A stretch of 64,000 nt of DNA, taken from NCBI RefSeq assembly GCF_040812395.1, contig NZ_JBFNXH010000008.1:1-64000 (forward strand). Direction: 5' to 3'. The DNA is from Paenibacillus_E sp040812395. Its GTDB lineage: Bacteria; Bacillota; Bacilli; Paenibacillales; NBRC-103111. Positions 33,720-42,294 of the stretch are shown one piece after another. The notes under the pieces are model-generated. The model was not told where the DNA came from and made no database searches. It saw only the letters and a list, made by a program, of their open reading frames with translations. A program made the translations under genes and the position numbers. The stretch's first letter is position 1; the number at the start of each line of letters is the position of its first letter.

Positions 33720-35303
33720 ATGACAACGCAATTAAGTAAACAACTCGAGACGGAAGTCGCCAAGCGACGCACGTTCGCGATTATTTCTCACCCGGATGCG
33801 GGGAAAACGACTTTGACCGAAAAGCTGCTCTTATTCGGGGGCGCGATTCGTTTGGCGGGAACGGTTAAAGGCCGTAAGGCTAGTAAACACGCCACTTCGG
33901 ACTGGATGGAGATCGAGAAGCAGCGTGGAATTTCGGTAACGTCAAGCGTTATGCAATTCGATTATGAAGGGCATCGCGTTAACATTCTGGATACGCCTGG
34001 CCACCAGGATTTTAGCGAGGACACCTACCGTACGCTTACTGCTGCCGACAGCGCAGTGATGTTGATTGACGTAGCCAAAGGGGTCGAGGCGCAGACGAAG
34101 AAGCTGTTCCAAGTGTGCCGGATGCGGGGCATTCCTATTTTCACCTTTATCAATAAACTAGATCGTGAAGGCCGCGATCCGTTCGAGCTGCTTGAAGAGC
34201 TTGAAGAGGTACTCGGTATCCGTTCTTACCCGATGAACTGGCCAATCGGTTCCGGGAAGCAGCTGTGCGGCGTATATGACCGTGAGAAGACACAGTTGGA
34301 GCTGTTCCAAGGCGATGATCATAAGCAGATTGAAGTCCGTAAAGTAAGCGGCGTTGACGACCCCCTTGTGAAGCAGATAGCCGGTGAGTTTCTGCATAAG
34401 CAATTAAGTCAGGATATCGAGCTGCTTGACGTGGCAGGCGATCCTTTTGATATGGAAAAAGTGTTAAAGGGCGAGCTGACGCCGGTTTTCTTCGGCAGTG
34501 CGGTTAACAATTTCGGGGTACAAACGTTTCTGGAGAACTTCCTGCAGTTAGCGCCGAAACCGGAGCCACGCAAAAGCTCAGCAGGCATAATCGAGCCTAC
34601 GAAGGAAAAGTTTTCCGGCTATGTATTCAAAATTCAAGCGAATATGAACCCCGCACACCGTGACCGTGTGGCATTTCTTCGCATCGTATCGGGGAAATTC
34701 GAGCGCGGGATGTCCGTGAAGCATGTGCGTGCAGGTAAGGATATTAAGCTCTCCCAGCCTCAGCAATTTCTTGCGCAGGATCGCGATATTGTTGAAGAGG
34801 CTTTTCCAGGCGACATTATCGGGTTGTTTGATCCGGGTATTTTCCGGATTGGCGATTCGCTTAGCCAAGGCGAGGAGATTACGTTCGATGAGCTGCCGAC
34901 GTTCTCGCCGGAGCTGTTCAGCAGAGTTTCGATTAAGAATGCTTTGAAGCAAAAGCAATTTCTAAAAGGCATTGATCAACTGACCGAAGAGGGAATGATT
35001 CAAATCTTCACCACGATTGGTTTCGAGGACATGATTCTCGGCGTCGTTGGCCAACTGCAATTCGAGGTTCTTGAACATCGGATGAAGTCTGAGTATGGCG
35101 TCGATATCCAGTTGCAACGGCAAAACTACCAATTCGCGCGGTGGATCGTGGATGAGAAAGTGGATCCCGGCAAATTCCGCATCAACTCGCAGCTGGTGAA
35201 AGATAAGAAAGGCAACTACGTTGGTTTGTTCGAGAGTGAGTACGCTTTACGTTCAGCAGTGGAGAAAAATCCTACAGCGCAGTTTTTAACAAGCGCGCCA
35301 TAA
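33720..35303 (+). CDS. prfC: Peptide chain release factor 3
   Basis: A 527-aa translational GTPase that recycles RF1/RF2. G1 is SHPDAGKTTLTEKLL, the switch II region is ILDTPGHQDFSEDTYR, and G4 is FINKLDRE. The N-terminal G domain is followed by the RF3-specific domains (about 295-520). The start ATG follows AGAAGGG. Full length. A terminator follows the gene. Confidence 0.96.
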   Translation: MTTQLSKQLETEVAKRRTFAIISHPDAGKTTLTEKLLLFGGAIRLAGTVKGRKASKHATSDWMEIEKQRGISVTSSVMQFDYEGHRVNILDTPGHQDFSEDTYRTLTAADSAVMLIDVAKGVEAQTKKLFQVCRMRGIPIFTFINKLDREGRDPFELLEELEEVLGIRSYPMNWPIGSGKQLCGVYDREKTQLELFQGDDHKQIEVRKVSGVDDPLVKQIAGEFLHKQLSQDIELLDVAGDPFDMEKVLKGELTPVFFGSAVNNFGVQTFLENFLQLAPKPEPRKSSAGIIEPTKEKFSGYVFKIQANMNPAHRDRVAFLRIVSGKFERGMSVKHVRAGKDIKLSQPQQFLAQDRDIVEEAFPGDIIGLFDPGIFRIGDSLSQGEEITFDELPTFSPELFSRVSIKNALKQKQFLKGIDQLTEEGMIQIFTTIGFEDMILGVVGQLQFEVLEHRMKSEYGVDIQLQRQNYQFARWIVDEKVDPGKFRINSQLVKDKKGNYVGLFESEYALRSAVEKNPTAQFLTSAP

Positions 35304-35314
35304 GCGCCATCATG

Positions 35315-35362
35315 GAGAGGTTGTTCCTTGGAGTTCTGGGGAACAGCCTCTTCTTTGTTTTT
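35315..35362 (+). terminator. Intrinsic terminator after prfC
   Basis: The arms agaggttgttcc / gaacagcctct have a 12-nt loop and are followed by TCTTTGTTTTT. Confidence 0.85.
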
Positions 35363-35449
35363 AGTAGCCAACCTGCGTTTTGCTTCATACAATAGGTACG
35401 GGTTAATTACTGAGCCAACAAACGATTCCCGAAGGAAGTGACTTGCCAC

Positions 35450-36619
35450 TTGCATATTTTGATTGTTGCTCCTGAACAAATTCCGGTTCCACCAATTGTT
35501 GGCGGTTCAGTTGAAATATGTATTCATTCGATCGCACGCAAGCTGGCAGAAGAGCATCAGGTAACCATCATTAGCAGAAGGCATAAGCGCTACCAGCATG
35601 TTACGAAGCGAGGCTCGCTCACCATAATCAGAGTACCTGCCGGAAATAAAGGCAAGTACTTGAAAAACGTTCTTACCGCGATCAAAGGGCGAGTCTTTGA
35701 TTGGATCCAAGTCGATAACAGACCCCGGTATGCTGCTGCTATTAAGAAGCATTTTCCTAATAAACCCGTATCTTTGTTTCTGCATTCGTTAACGTTCGTG
35801 AAGCCGCCTTACGCTTCGCGCGCTGTGACTTCCCGGCATATGATGAAGGCAGATTGGATTATTGCAAACAGCAACTCATTAGCAGAGGAACTTGCTGCTC
35901 TGTTTCCAGGCCAGAAAGACAAAATCCAAACGGTTCATCTTGGCACGGATGTGTCTCGGTTTCGCCCGGTTTCCCCTCAGAAATCTGCACGCTGGAGGAA
36001 GCAATATCGTTTAAGCAAGGGCTTTCATGTGCTGTATTCAGGGCGTTTGATTAAGCGAAAAGGAATCTCAGTGCTGATTAAAGCAGTGCACATAGCAAGA
36101 AAGAGAGTTCCAGAAGTAAGATTACTCATTGTAGGCGGCGAGCTGGCGTCAGGATTTAGGGATATGTTGAAAAAGCGAGCCAGATTACTCGGGGTGCCTA
36201 CAAAGTTTCTTGGCAGAGTTCCGTATAGCAAGATTCATAAGGTTTATGGAATCGCGGATTGCTTCGTCTGCCCGTCTCAAAAGCATGAAGCCTTCGGCCT
36301 TGTAAACGTGGAGGCGATGTCATCGGGGTTGCCGGTTATTGCGTCGGCAAATGGCGGTATTAAAGAAGTGATTCAGGATGGGCACAACGGCATTCTGGTT
36401 CATTCGTATCGCAAGCCGCAGGAATTCGCGGAAAGTATCGTGGACGTTGCCCAGCGTAGAACCTGGGCCCAAGATCTAGGCAAGCAGGCGCGTATCGATG
36501 CCGTGAAGCGATTCAGCTGGCAGGCTACAGCGCGGTCACTGGCCGACTTCTACAAATTGAAGCTGGAGGCTAACAATGAAAAAGACCCCGAGGAAAAAAA
36601 TAAGCATCAACAGATCTAG
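35450..36619 (+). CDS. Glycosyltransferase, GT4 family
   Basis: A 389-aa GT-B fold enzyme. The N-terminal acceptor domain begins MHILIVAPEQIPVPPIVGGSVE, and the C-terminal donor domain has YSGRLIKRKGISVLIKA, FLGRVPYSKIHKVYGIADCFVCPSQKHEAFGLVNVEAMSSGLPVIAS with the EX7E motif. A TTG at 35450 lies about 10 nt after AAGGAAGTGA, and the GTG at 35438 overlaps that site. It overlaps the next gene by 44 nt, and the pair resembles the spore-coat YheC/D neighbourhood of Paenibacillus. It likely glycosylates a spore or surface component. Confidence 0.88.
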   Translation: MHILIVAPEQIPVPPIVGGSVEICIHSIARKLAEEHQVTIISRRHKRYQHVTKRGSLTIIRVPAGNKGKYLKNVLTAIKGRVFDWIQVDNRPRYAAAIKKHFPNKPVSLFLHSLTFVKPPYASRAVTSRHMMKADWIIANSNSLAEELAALFPGQKDKIQTVHLGTDVSRFRPVSPQKSARWRKQYRLSKGFHVLYSGRLIKRKGISVLIKAVHIARKRVPEVRLLIVGGELASGFRDMLKKRARLLGVPTKFLGRVPYSKIHKVYGIADCFVCPSQKHEAFGLVNVEAMSSGLPVIASANGGIKEVIQDGHNGILVHSYRKPQEFAESIVDVAQRRTWAQDLGKQARIDAVKRFSWQATARSLADFYKLKLEANNEKDPEEKNKHQQI

Positions 36620-37364
36620 ATATATACACAGCAAATGGGCAAAAACAAAAGCGATTGAAGCGGTAAAAGAATTGCGCCAATACGTGCCGGTGACTAGAAA
36701 GATGTCCAAAGAGACACTGTTAGACATGTTGAATGAATATAGGATGGTCTACATTAAACCGAATTCCGGCATGTTTGGCAATGGCGTGATCAGGGTTGAA
36801 TGGGCAGAAGGCGCAGCGGAGAAACCATACTCTTTTCAGTCGGGGGTTCGATTAAAGAGTTTCGATAGCTTTGAGGAGATGTATACAGCTATTCTCAAGG
36901 TAACGAAAAAAAAGTATTATTTGGCTCAAAAAGGTATTCATTTGTTGAAATACAGAGGAAATCGCTTTGATTTGCGGGTGATGGTGCAGCAATCGCCGCT
37001 GCGGAAGTGGGAAACGACAGGCATCATTGGAAGGGTCGCCCACCCAAGTAAAATTGTAACGAATTTCCACAGCGGCGGGACGCTGAAGCCAGTAGAACAG
37101 CTGCTTGCCAAGTATTTGTCTGTAAATGAGCAAAAAAGATATGTGAAAAAGCTGCGTGTCCTAGGCGTGCAGGTGGCTAAAGCGGTGCATGCCCGATACC
37201 AAGGGGTTAAAGAGATCGGTGTAGACGTTGCCCTGGACAAAGAACTGCACCCTTGGGTTCTCGAGGTGAATACGAGTCCAGATCCTTTTATTTTCAACAG
37301 ATTGAAGGATAAGCGGATATTTTCAAAAATCAGGCGATATGGCAGGGCGTACGACCGGTTATAA
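36576..37364 (+). CDS. YheC/YheD family ATP-grasp protein (spore coat-associated)
   Basis: A 262-aa ATP-grasp enzyme of the YheCD group. Visible: VYIKPNSGMFGNGVIRVEW (nucleotide-binding P-loop-like strand), YYLAQKGIHLLKYRGNRFDLRVMVQ, and near the C-terminus EIGVDVALDKELHPWVLEVNTSPD (metal-binding acidic and Asn residues). The ATG is 7 nt after GGAGG, inside the end of the glycosyltransferase gene, so translation is probably coupled. In Bacillus the family is linked to the spore coat. The substrate is unknown. Confidence 0.85.
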   Translation: MKKTPRKKISINRSRYIHSKWAKTKAIEAVKELRQYVPVTRKMSKETLLDMLNEYRMVYIKPNSGMFGNGVIRVEWAEGAAEKPYSFQSGVRLKSFDSFEEMYTAILKVTKKKYYLAQKGIHLLKYRGNRFDLRVMVQQSPLRKWETTGIIGRVAHPSKIVTNFHSGGTLKPVEQLLAKYLSVNEQKRYVKKLRVLGVQVAKAVHARYQGVKEIGVDVALDKELHPWVLEVNTSPDPFIFNRLKDKRIFSKIRRYGRAYDRL

Positions 37365-37376
37365 CACATAACCGGT
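37354..37376 (+). terminator. Stop-codon-spanning hairpin
   Basis: The perfect 9-bp arms accggttat / ataaccggt have a 5-nt loop and include the TAA of the ATP-grasp gene. It is followed by TTATTCCTG, so termination may be weak. Confidence 0.55.
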
Positions 37377-37444
37377 TTATTCCTGTTGAAGCCGAATACA
37401 TAATGGTGAAACGATATTGACAAAAAGGAGAGTACAATGAGAAA

Positions 37445-37750
37445 ATGTACGCGTGTACATTGCTTATGCAAGTTATTGGCAGCAAATGGGCATACTTCGT
37501 TATATCTCAGCTCTATTATGGTCCTCAGCGCTTCAATCAGTTGCGAAGAAATGCGGATAACATCAGCATCAAATCGTTAACGGATATCCTTCGACATTTG
37601 GAGCATTATCAAGTCGTAAATCGTCAAGTATTCCCAACCATTCCTGTAAGAGTCGAATATTCTTTAACGGAAAAAGGTAAGGAATATCGAGCAATCCTCT
37701 TTCAAATGCGCCAGTGGGGAGAAAAATGGATGACACATCCACATGAATAA
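37445..37750 (+). CDS. HxlR-family winged-helix regulator
   Basis: A 101-aa HxlR (DUF24) regulator. MQVIGSKWAYFVISQLYYGPQRFNQLRR is helix 1-2 and the recognition area is SIKSLTDILRHLEHYQVVNRQVFP, with the wing VRVEYSLTEKGKEY. The usual effector-sensing Cys near the N-terminus is represented by Cys4. An AAGGAG site at about 37427 is closer to ATG 37438, which is in another frame (RKCTRVH..), so either the start is ATG 37445 with long spacing or a frameshift lies near the N-terminus. A terminator follows. Confidence 0.8.
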   Translation: MYACTLLMQVIGSKWAYFVISQLYYGPQRFNQLRRNADNISIKSLTDILRHLEHYQVVNRQVFPTIPVRVEYSLTEKGKEYRAILFQMRQWGEKWMTHPHE

Positions 37751-37786
37751 AAGCCAGTCGTTCTCCCCAGAGAATCGGCTGGCTTT
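37750..37786 (+). terminator. Intrinsic terminator after the HxlR gene
   Basis: The arms aagccag-tcg / cgg-ctggctt enclose an inner ttctc/gagaa hairpin. The structure is followed by TATCTATGG with few T residues. Confidence 0.7.
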
Positions 37787-37798
37787 ATCTATGGAATG

Positions 37799-38350
37799 TT
37801 GCGGTACGGGTATTTGACAGGATGGAGGTAAAAGATCCGGAAGTGCTACAGCGGTTTGGATCGCCCGATATCGCCTCGATCTGCGAGAGATTGTCTTTTT
37901 ACACGGATGAGCGGAACGTGAGTGCGTTATGAGGCGGTATTTTCGGTTGTGGGGACATTTCGCGGAACTACCGTGCGTTATGAGTAGGAAATGCTGGGCT
38001 GTAGGCACGTTTTCGCTTATTTAACGCACCCTAGTTCCGCTTCAGTGGGAGAAAAGGGACATTACCGTGAAATAAGGCATCGTAGTTCCGTCGACATTGC
38101 TACGCATGGCGAATAGGCGGTCCGGCAGCACCTCCTCCGTTTCTTGCGAAGATTCGGAGACGAAATGTCCCCGGAATCTTACAAAGTGTCATGTGTAGGA
38201 ATACCGGGTGACCGGGTTGAAGACAGGTTAGGGAAAAGAGAAGAAAGCAGCACAATGCAGAACAGAACAGGGAATGGGTGTGGCGTGGAAAAGAAATAGC
38301 GCGGTTGAAACTCGATACCCAATTCCCTCCCCATTCCTGGACGTATGGGT
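37799..38350 (+). repeat. Dispersed intergenic repeat, copy B (5'-truncated, with 3' module)
   Basis: It aligns with copies A, C and D from ggtacg-g-atttgacagg onward, so it lacks about the first 100 nt. The four ~22-nt units are present (two forward near 37911 and 37961, two inverted near 38020 and 38070). After the core it shares with copy C a further block (gacaggttagggaaaagag, then agcagcacaa) that ends with a gggaatggg / cccaattccc inverted repeat. Confidence 0.83.
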
Positions 38351-38361
38351 TTAGACAAGGA

Positions 38362-38398
38362 CCTGAGACTGTGCGGCACAGCCTCAGGTTTTTCTTGT
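38362..38398 (-). terminator. Hairpin after sspI
   Basis: The arms cctgag-actgtg / cacagc-ctcagg are followed on the plus strand by TTTTTCTTG. It lies downstream of the sspI stop on the minus strand, where it can also act, though the T run there is poor; it equally ends any plus-strand transcript across the repeat. Confidence 0.65.
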
Positions 38399-38405
38399 TG
38401 AATGC

Positions 38406-38609
38406 TTATTGCAAATGGCCCTTGAGCGTTTCTACAAGCTCGTTTTGAGTATTCTCTTCACTATGCTGCCAAATAATTTCGAAAAGCACGCCAAGTCCGG
38501 GCAGCACACGTTCTTCTCCGCCGATGGATTCTTCAATAATTTCCTGAAGTTCATCATTCGATTTATTTTGGACGCGCTGCAAGATGGCCTGTCTCAAATT
38601 AATGTTCAT
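38406..38609 (-). CDS. sspI: Small acid-soluble spore protein I
   Basis: A 67-aa SASP of the SspI type: MNINLRQAILQRVQNKS, then LQEIIEESIGGEERVLPGLGVLFEIIWQHSEE and LVETLKGHLQ. The central LPGLGVLFE-IW motif is diagnostic. The ATG at 38609 lies 8 nt after GAGG; the longer frame to 38654 overlaps the promoter. A sigma-G-type promoter is visible upstream. It marks the organism as an endospore former. Confidence 0.93.
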   Translation of the reverse strand: MNINLRQAILQRVQNKSNDELQEIIEESIGGEERVLPGLGVLFEIIWQHSEENTQNELVETLKGHLQ

Positions 38610-38642
38610 TATGGAACCTCGCTTCCATTTCGTTATCCCTTC

Positions 38643-38672
38643 TAATATGCGCAAGTATCAGCGGCTTCATGC
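38643..38672 (-). promoter_or_regulatory. Sigma-G-type promoter of sspI
   Basis: Minus strand: GCATG (-35, 38668-38672), an 18-nt spacer, and CATATTA (-10, 38643-38649). This fits the forespore sigma-G consensus GHATR-N18-CATXHTA exactly and lies 34 nt before the ATG. Confidence 0.72.
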
Positions 38673-38777
38673 TACCACACTTCTCCACTGCTTGCTCACG
38701 AAGGGGCTTGATGGCATGAGGGATGAGGTGTGTTATAATTGTTAGATGTCGACATGACTGAGGAGGAGAAGTCACGA

Positions 38778-39437
38778 ATGAGAAAACAATTTGCTATCAT
38801 CGGAATGGGAAGATTCGGTTCGAGTATTGCAAAAACGTTGTCGCAACTTGGCTTTGAAGTGCTCGCGATTGATCATAGAGAACAAACCGTTCAGGATATA
38901 TCTTCTATAGTTACCCACGCGGTTCAAGCAGATTCCACAGACGAAGAAGCGCTGCGGGCTCTGGGCATTCGTAATTTTGACGTTGTCGTTGTTGCGATTG
39001 GTGAGGATATTCAGGCGAGTATTCTGACTACATTGATTTTGAAAGAAATGGGGATTGCCACAATTGTGGTGAAAGCTGTTAACGATCTGCACGGTAAAGT
39101 GCTTAAGAAAATCGGCGCAGACAAAGTCGTGTATCCTGAAAGGGATATGGGACAGCGCGTTGCCCATCATTTGATTTCATCTAATATCATAGATTATATA
39201 GAGCTGTCTGCCGAGTATAGTATCGTTGAAATTAAGGCCTCTAAGCATATCGTTGGAAAAAACCTGAGACAGCTCGATATTCGCGCTAAATTCGGCTGTA
39301 ACGTAATTGCGATTAAGCAAGACGAGAAGCTGATCATCCCGCCTAGTGCGGAGGAACCATTGAGCCACAATGACATATTGGTCATCGTAGGGAAAAATAT
39401 TGATTTAAAAAATTTCGAAGTGTCGTTCGCGGGGTAG
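38778..39437 (+). CDS. KtrA/KtrC-type K+ channel regulatory subunit
   Basis: A 219-aa RCK protein gating a Ktr potassium channel. The N-terminal Rossmann fold has IIGMGRFGSSIAKTL and ends in the Asp of IDHREQTVQ; the TrkA_C domain is at about 140-219. The ATG at 38778 follows GAGGAGGAG; the frame opens at 38739. Family members bind NAD(H)/ATP and c-di-AMP. The KtrB/D channel is not in the window. It runs into the methyltransferase gene with a 7-nt gap. Confidence 0.9.
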   Translation: MRKQFAIIGMGRFGSSIAKTLSQLGFEVLAIDHREQTVQDISSIVTHAVQADSTDEEALRALGIRNFDVVVVAIGEDIQASILTTLILKEMGIATIVVKAVNDLHGKVLKKIGADKVVYPERDMGQRVAHHLISSNIIDYIELSAEYSIVEIKASKHIVGKNLRQLDIRAKFGCNVIAIKQDEKLIIPPSAEEPLSHNDILVIVGKNIDLKNFEVSFAG

Positions 39438-39444
39438 AATCGAG

Positions 39445-40251
39445 ATGAGTATCATGCATGCAGAAATTAGCTCGGTACAAAATAGCAGAGTGAAAGATTG
39501 GTCCCAACTATTAGAACGCCGTGGTCGGGATAAACAAGGGAAGTACCTCATCGAGGGTTATCATCTTGTGGAAGAAGCGCTCAAAACTGGGGCGCCTGTA
39601 GAGACAATTGTTTATAGTCTGGACAAGGGGCTGCCTCACGACTTATCAGAGCTTGCGCCAGAGGGTGTGGAATGGGTCGGCGTTAGCCAAGCTGTGCTGG
39701 AGAAATGCTCCGATACGCAGACGCCGCAGGGTGTTTTCGGCGTTGTGGCGAAAAGTAGCCTTGGTTCGGACGAACTCCTGTCCGGCGCATTCGATTTGGT
39801 TGTCGTGCTGGACGGGGTTCAGGACCCCGGCAACCTTGGCACGATCATCCGCAGCGCCGATGCAGTCGGCGCAAGTGCGGTCGTGCTCGGCCGCGGCACG
39901 GTCGATCTGTACAATCCCAAGACGATCCGCTCGACGATGGGATCGATGTATCATCTGCCGATTGTGGAGGCAGATTTGCTCCAGCTGCTGCCGCGCGCGC
40001 GCGAACGCGGCGTGCGGCTGGTGACCACGAGCCTGCAGGCGCAGCGCTCGTGCTATGACACGGACCTGCGGCAGCCGTCGTGGCTGATCCTCGGCAACGA
40101 AGCCAAGGGCGTGTCCGCTGAGGTTGCCGCGCAGTCGGATGTGCAGGTGATCATCCCGATGCAGGGCAAGGCGGAATCGCTGAATGTGGCGATGGCGGCG
40201 ACGGTGCTGCTGTTTGAGGCTTCTCGGCAGCGGCTAGTTTACACCCCATAA
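39445..40251 (+). CDS. TrmH/SpoU-family RNA 2'-O-methyltransferase
   Basis: A 268-aa SPOUT methyltransferase. The N-terminal substrate-binding domain has NSRVKDWSQLLERRGRDKQGKYLIEGYHLVEEAL. SPOUT motifs in the C-terminal half: VLDGVQDPGNLGTIIRSADAVGAS (motif 1), LILGNEAKGVSAEV (motif 2) and IPMQGKAESLNVAMAATVLLFE (motif 3), forming the SAM knot. The part from about 39780 on is markedly GC-richer than the first third. Target is probably 23S rRNA (as for RlmB/TsnR relatives) but cannot be fixed. Confidence 0.9.
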   Translation: MSIMHAEISSVQNSRVKDWSQLLERRGRDKQGKYLIEGYHLVEEALKTGAPVETIVYSLDKGLPHDLSELAPEGVEWVGVSQAVLEKCSDTQTPQGVFGVVAKSSLGSDELLSGAFDLVVVLDGVQDPGNLGTIIRSADAVGASAVVLGRGTVDLYNPKTIRSTMGSMYHLPIVEADLLQLLPRARERGVRLVTTSLQAQRSCYDTDLRQPSWLILGNEAKGVSAEVAAQSDVQVIIPMQGKAESLNVAMAATVLLFEASRQRLVYTP

Positions 40252-40277
40252 ATAAACGCTTATCAGCCCCAACCAAT

Positions 40278-40324
40278 CCCCCAATTATCTCCTCACTCAA
40301 AGCAGGAGATAATTGGGGGGGGGG
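40278..40324. terminator. Perfect 16-bp hairpin with a G10 tract
   Basis: The arms cccccaattatctcct / aggagataattggggg form a perfect 16-bp stem with a 10-nt loop, and the right arm is extended into a run of ten G. It lies between convergent genes (methyltransferase and DUF418). There is no T run on either strand. The G tract may vary in length between clones. Confidence 0.55.
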
Positions 40325-40486
40325 ACTACTGGGATAGCGAATGAAAAACAGAAGTAAGCGCAGGGGGAAGCTAAAAAAAAGCAGTTGTAATCAATTGTTC
40401 CCACCCTTCAATTTACCTCTCTTTTTCCTCAAACCCACCAAAGGACTGGAAGTTAATCGGGCAATTCCCCCCGACTGACCTCCCGA

Positions 40487-41710
40487 TTAAATGTGATTAG
40501 AATGGTTTCGAATTTGAAGTATCTTTGAGTATGTAATCGATCTCCATAACCACTCAAATGGGCCGTAAAGGAAGTATTTGAGCCACAGACGGCTTGCTGC
40601 CATTTGCGTAATAATTAATGCAATGGCGATTAGATAACAGAATACCATATTAAATTTATCAAATAGACCCAATCCGTAGCCATAGAAAAGTGTGGTAAGA
40701 AGTATCGACTGCATCAAATAATTTGTAAAAGCCATTTTTCCCATATATTCAAATGGTTTTATCAATTTCTTCCACCATGCATGTCGAGTGAGTAAAACAA
40801 AGCCACTGATGTAAAAAAAACAAATGGCTGGATCGGAAATGTATTGTCTCGCACGTCGAATGATATAATATAACCCCTGTGTAACCTCTTGTCCCCTATA
40901 CAATTCCAAAGCCAAATAATGATTCATGACCAGGAGTGGCACGCCAGTAAGAAAACTTCCCAAACAGACTTTTTTCCAAAAACGGACGTGACTTTCGGAA
41001 TCGTGTAAAACCCCCGACTTCGCAAAGGCAATTCCAAATAGGAACATAGCCAGAGTGCCAGCCAATACACTGGTTCCAGATAACTCCCAGTTTGAGACTC
41101 TCGCCTCAGTGATCTCCTTATATGAGCCAGAAGTGTACAATAATTTAGTCTTCTCATATTTTTCTTTTCCTGACAGTTCCGCCTTAAATGTGCTCTGAGC
41201 AGGAGGGGGGTTCAGTTCAGGTATAATAGCAAGAGATCCAAAAATAAAAAGTAGTAAAAATGCCATGCTTATTAAGAACTTAACGGATCGGTTTCGAAAA
41301 AATAACATTACAAACCCGACGACTGCGTACTCGACTAAAATATCACCATCCCAAATGAGAACAGCATGGGCAAAACCCAAGATTGCCAATGTTGATAGAC
41401 GTTTGATATAAAACGGCAAAAACGGCTGGTTCTTTGCTTGGATTCTATTCATCATGATCACCATGCTGAAGCCAAATAAAAATGAAAAAATCGTGCGGAA
41501 ATGTCCAAGAAATATCAAATCCAGCATATGGAATGCTCCTAGATTCCACGCATTATGCAAGATCATCCAGGTGCTATAGTGTCCCAGCATAGGATGAGAG
41601 AACTCCCAGATATTGTTGGCGAATAGGATTCCACAAACAGCGATGCCTCTTAATGCATCAATGTTAGTTAACCGTTGTTCCTTCGCTATAGGAAGAAGCG
41701 TACTGTTCAA
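40487..41710 (-). CDS. DUF418-type membrane protein
   Basis: A 407-aa polytopic membrane protein with about ten TM segments. It starts NIDALRGIAVCGILFANN (the acyltransferase-like DALRG motif of DUF418 proteins), and the C-terminal half has the DUF418 domain. The TTG start overlaps the stop of the upstream gene (TTGA) and has AGGAGGAG before it. It is the last gene of a PadR-led operon. The family's role is unclear; cell-surface acyl transfer is speculation. Confidence 0.82.
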   Translation of the reverse strand: MNSTLLPIAKEQRLTNIDALRGIAVCGILFANNIWEFSHPMLGHYSTWMILHNAWNLGAFHMLDLIFLGHFRTIFSFLFGFSMVIMMNRIQAKNQPFLPFYIKRLSTLAILGFAHAVLIWDGDILVEYAVVGFVMLFFRNRSVKFLISMAFLLLFIFGSLAIIPELNPPPAQSTFKAELSGKEKYEKTKLLYTSGSYKEITEARVSNWELSGTSVLAGTLAMFLFGIAFAKSGVLHDSESHVRFWKKVCLGSFLTGVPLLVMNHYLALELYRGQEVTQGLYYIIRRARQYISDPAICFFYISGFVLLTRHAWWKKLIKPFEYMGKMAFTNYLMQSILLTTLFYGYGLGLFDKFNMVFCYLIAIALIITQMAASRLWLKYFLYGPFEWLWRSITYSKILQIRNHSNHI

Positions 41711-42294
41711 AGGATTCTCCTCCTGTAATTTCTATGTGTAATTATATTGACAATCATTGCTGTTAGGATTCCTGCAGTTATAGGTATGACAGCGATCGTT
41801 GTATACAATTCGTTTTGGAGAAAGATGTCCCAATGATTCTTGAGTGCTATTGGGTGAAATAACAATTGCTTAACAAAGGTAGTCACAGGCATACAAGTTC
41901 CAAGTAAGTATACAATCCTAGACTTCGGGGTTTTTGAATTCGTCGCTACTAGAAAGAAAGAAGCTGAGAACAATAGCATAGAGGAGAAATAGTCGTTTCT
42001 TATGATAATGTCAATAAAGGAGATGCAGGTGGCTAATGTTAACAGTCGATACCAGGATAATCGTACTCTTTGCCGACTTTGATTGAAATATTGGTTGAGC
42101 TCGCTAGCTATTTGGTCCCGATCTCCAAAATTAGCTATCGCAATTCGAGTGGCTTCTCCGCTTGAATAACCTTGGGAGACAAAATGTTCCACTGCGTCTT
42201 CTAAATGACCAATTATCTCTTCTCTGGCAACTAGCGATGGAGTATTTTCTGTCAAAAGTAAGGAATTCACATACTGTTCCAACTCTTTATTCAT
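41707..42294 (-). CDS. Membrane protein with permease-prefix/DUF1700-like N-terminus
   Basis: A 195-aa protein. Residues 1-75 (LEQYVNSLLLTENTPSLVAREEIIGHLEDAVEHFVSQGYSSGEATRIAIANFGD) match the helical N-terminal domain often found next to PadR regulators. Four or five TM segments follow. The ATG at 42294 lies within the end of the PadR gene, 9 nt after GGAAGGG. The partner PadR is a known pairing for such proteins. Function unknown. Confidence 0.78.
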   Translation of the reverse strand: MNKELEQYVNSLLLTENTPSLVAREEIIGHLEDAVEHFVSQGYSSGEATRIAIANFGDRDQIASELNQYFNQSRQRVRLSWYRLLTLATCISFIDIIIRNDYFSSMLLFSASFFLVATNSKTPKSRIVYLLGTCMPVTTFVKQLLFHPIALKNHWDIFLQNELYTTIAVIPITAGILTAMIVNIITHRNYRRRIL

